This document shows, in pieces, positions 63,872 through 64,000 of a stretch of 64,000 bases of DNA (positions are counted from its first letter, which is position 1; each line of letters begins with the position of its first letter). The stretch comes from an uncultured Sphingomonadaceae bacterium. GTDB lineage: Bacteria > Pseudomonadota > Alphaproteobacteria > Sphingomonadales > Sphingomonadaceae. The position numbers and the translations under genes are program-made. Location of the stretch: the NCBI GenBank assembly GCA_947489315.1, contig CANLCX010000002.1, positions 1,081,635 to 1,145,634 on the forward strand. The letters are read 5' to 3'. Under the pieces are notes generated by a model. It was given only the letters and a program-made list of their open reading frames with translations. It did not search any database and had not been told where the DNA came from.

Positions 63872-63908
63872 CCTAAAGTCTGCTTTGCGCCCCAAAAACG
63901 GACATTAA
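63872..63908. repeat. Degenerate GTCCGC/GCGGAC hairpin
   Basis: CCTAAAGTCTGCTTT ... AAAAACGGACATTA, with the CTAAAGTCTGC arm shared with the complement of the copy at 36224-36258. Arms are only partly complementary. Confidence 0.45.
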
Positions 63909-63923
63909 CCTCGTGACTGCTTA

Positions 63924-63943
63924 ATCCCGAAAGCGGACATTAG
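63924..63943 (-). repeat. Half-element ATCCCGAAAGCGGACATTAG
   Basis: Exact reverse complement of the 20-mer at 54568-54587. Together they frame the autotransporter/TIGR03032 block. Confidence 0.85.
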
Positions 63944-64000
63944 GATTGCGATACTTCTCTGTATCTAATGCCAGCGATTAAATGTCCCTATCCGGTTTCT

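Larger units (their letters stand above)
63601..64000. other. Terminal intergenic region
   Basis: About 400 bp to the window edge without a recognisable gene. It holds a possible terminator hairpin and two GTCCGC-family elements, described separately. Confidence 0.5.

Noticed and set aside
24775..64000. Right attachment site (repeat of the tRNA-Glu 3' end)
   Set aside because: Reading the accessory region, I found no second copy of the tRNA-Glu 3' sequence, so no attachment site is called.

Overview
The window looks like chromosomal DNA of an alphaproteobacterium of the Sphingomonadales, probably a moderate-GC marine relative of Sphingorhabdus/Parasphingorhabdus/Sphingopyxis. This is inferred from several things: large TonB-dependent receptors, some with STN domains and FecR partners; a PEPxxWA-CTERM protein; carotenoid-oxygenase-family enzymes; a Trb-type conjugation remnant ending in a DUF2274 gene; and the gene order in the core part.

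Positions 1-24.8 kb are ordinary core genome: class II DAHP synthase (cut by the left edge), a CHASE2 histidine kinase with a LysM-FecR protein and an OmpR-type regulator, tRNA-Gln, ilvE, a MarR regulator, ybjN-proC, a UbiK-like protein, tspO, an ABC exporter, tonB-exbB-exbD-exbD, homoserine dehydrogenase, glpX, a lipoprotein hydrolase, a uracil-DNA-glycosylase-family protein, a flavodoxin, recJ and tRNA-Glu.

From tRNA-Glu (24.7 kb) onward the DNA is accessory and mosaic. A P4-type integrase sits just behind the tRNA, followed by an excisionase-like HTH protein, an HU protein, a RES/Xre toxin-antitoxin pair and damaged small genes. Next comes a FecR plus STN-receptor signalling set whose sigma factor has lost its 5' half. 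It abuts a short tail of a conjugation operon (trbG-trbI-DUF2274), and that tail in turn abuts the N-terminal stub of an IclR-type regulator. At 36.5-45.3 kb lie a PEP-CTERM protein and a catabolic cluster (two carotenoid/stilbene-type oxygenases, a TonB-dependent receptor, a TetR regulator and an aldehyde dehydrogenase) that reads as uptake, oxidative cleavage and aldehyde oxidation of a hydrophobic alkene. At 45.6-54.4 kb are three regulator-plus-SDR modules (AraC, LysR, TetR), the last ending in an apparent SDR/DUF1330 deletion fusion. At 54.9-63.6 kb a roughly 2,450-residue autotransporter with 150-bp internal repeats is divergent from a TIGR03032-family gene.

A family of short imperfect hairpins built on GTCCGC...GCGGAC recurs at nine places between 36 and 64 kb, mostly at gene or module junctions, and I noticed none in the core half. 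The most interesting observations are this repeat family, the doubly truncated trb insertion, the two-oxygenase cluster, the SDR modules with a NemR-box-like operator, and the in-frame repeat architecture of the autotransporter.
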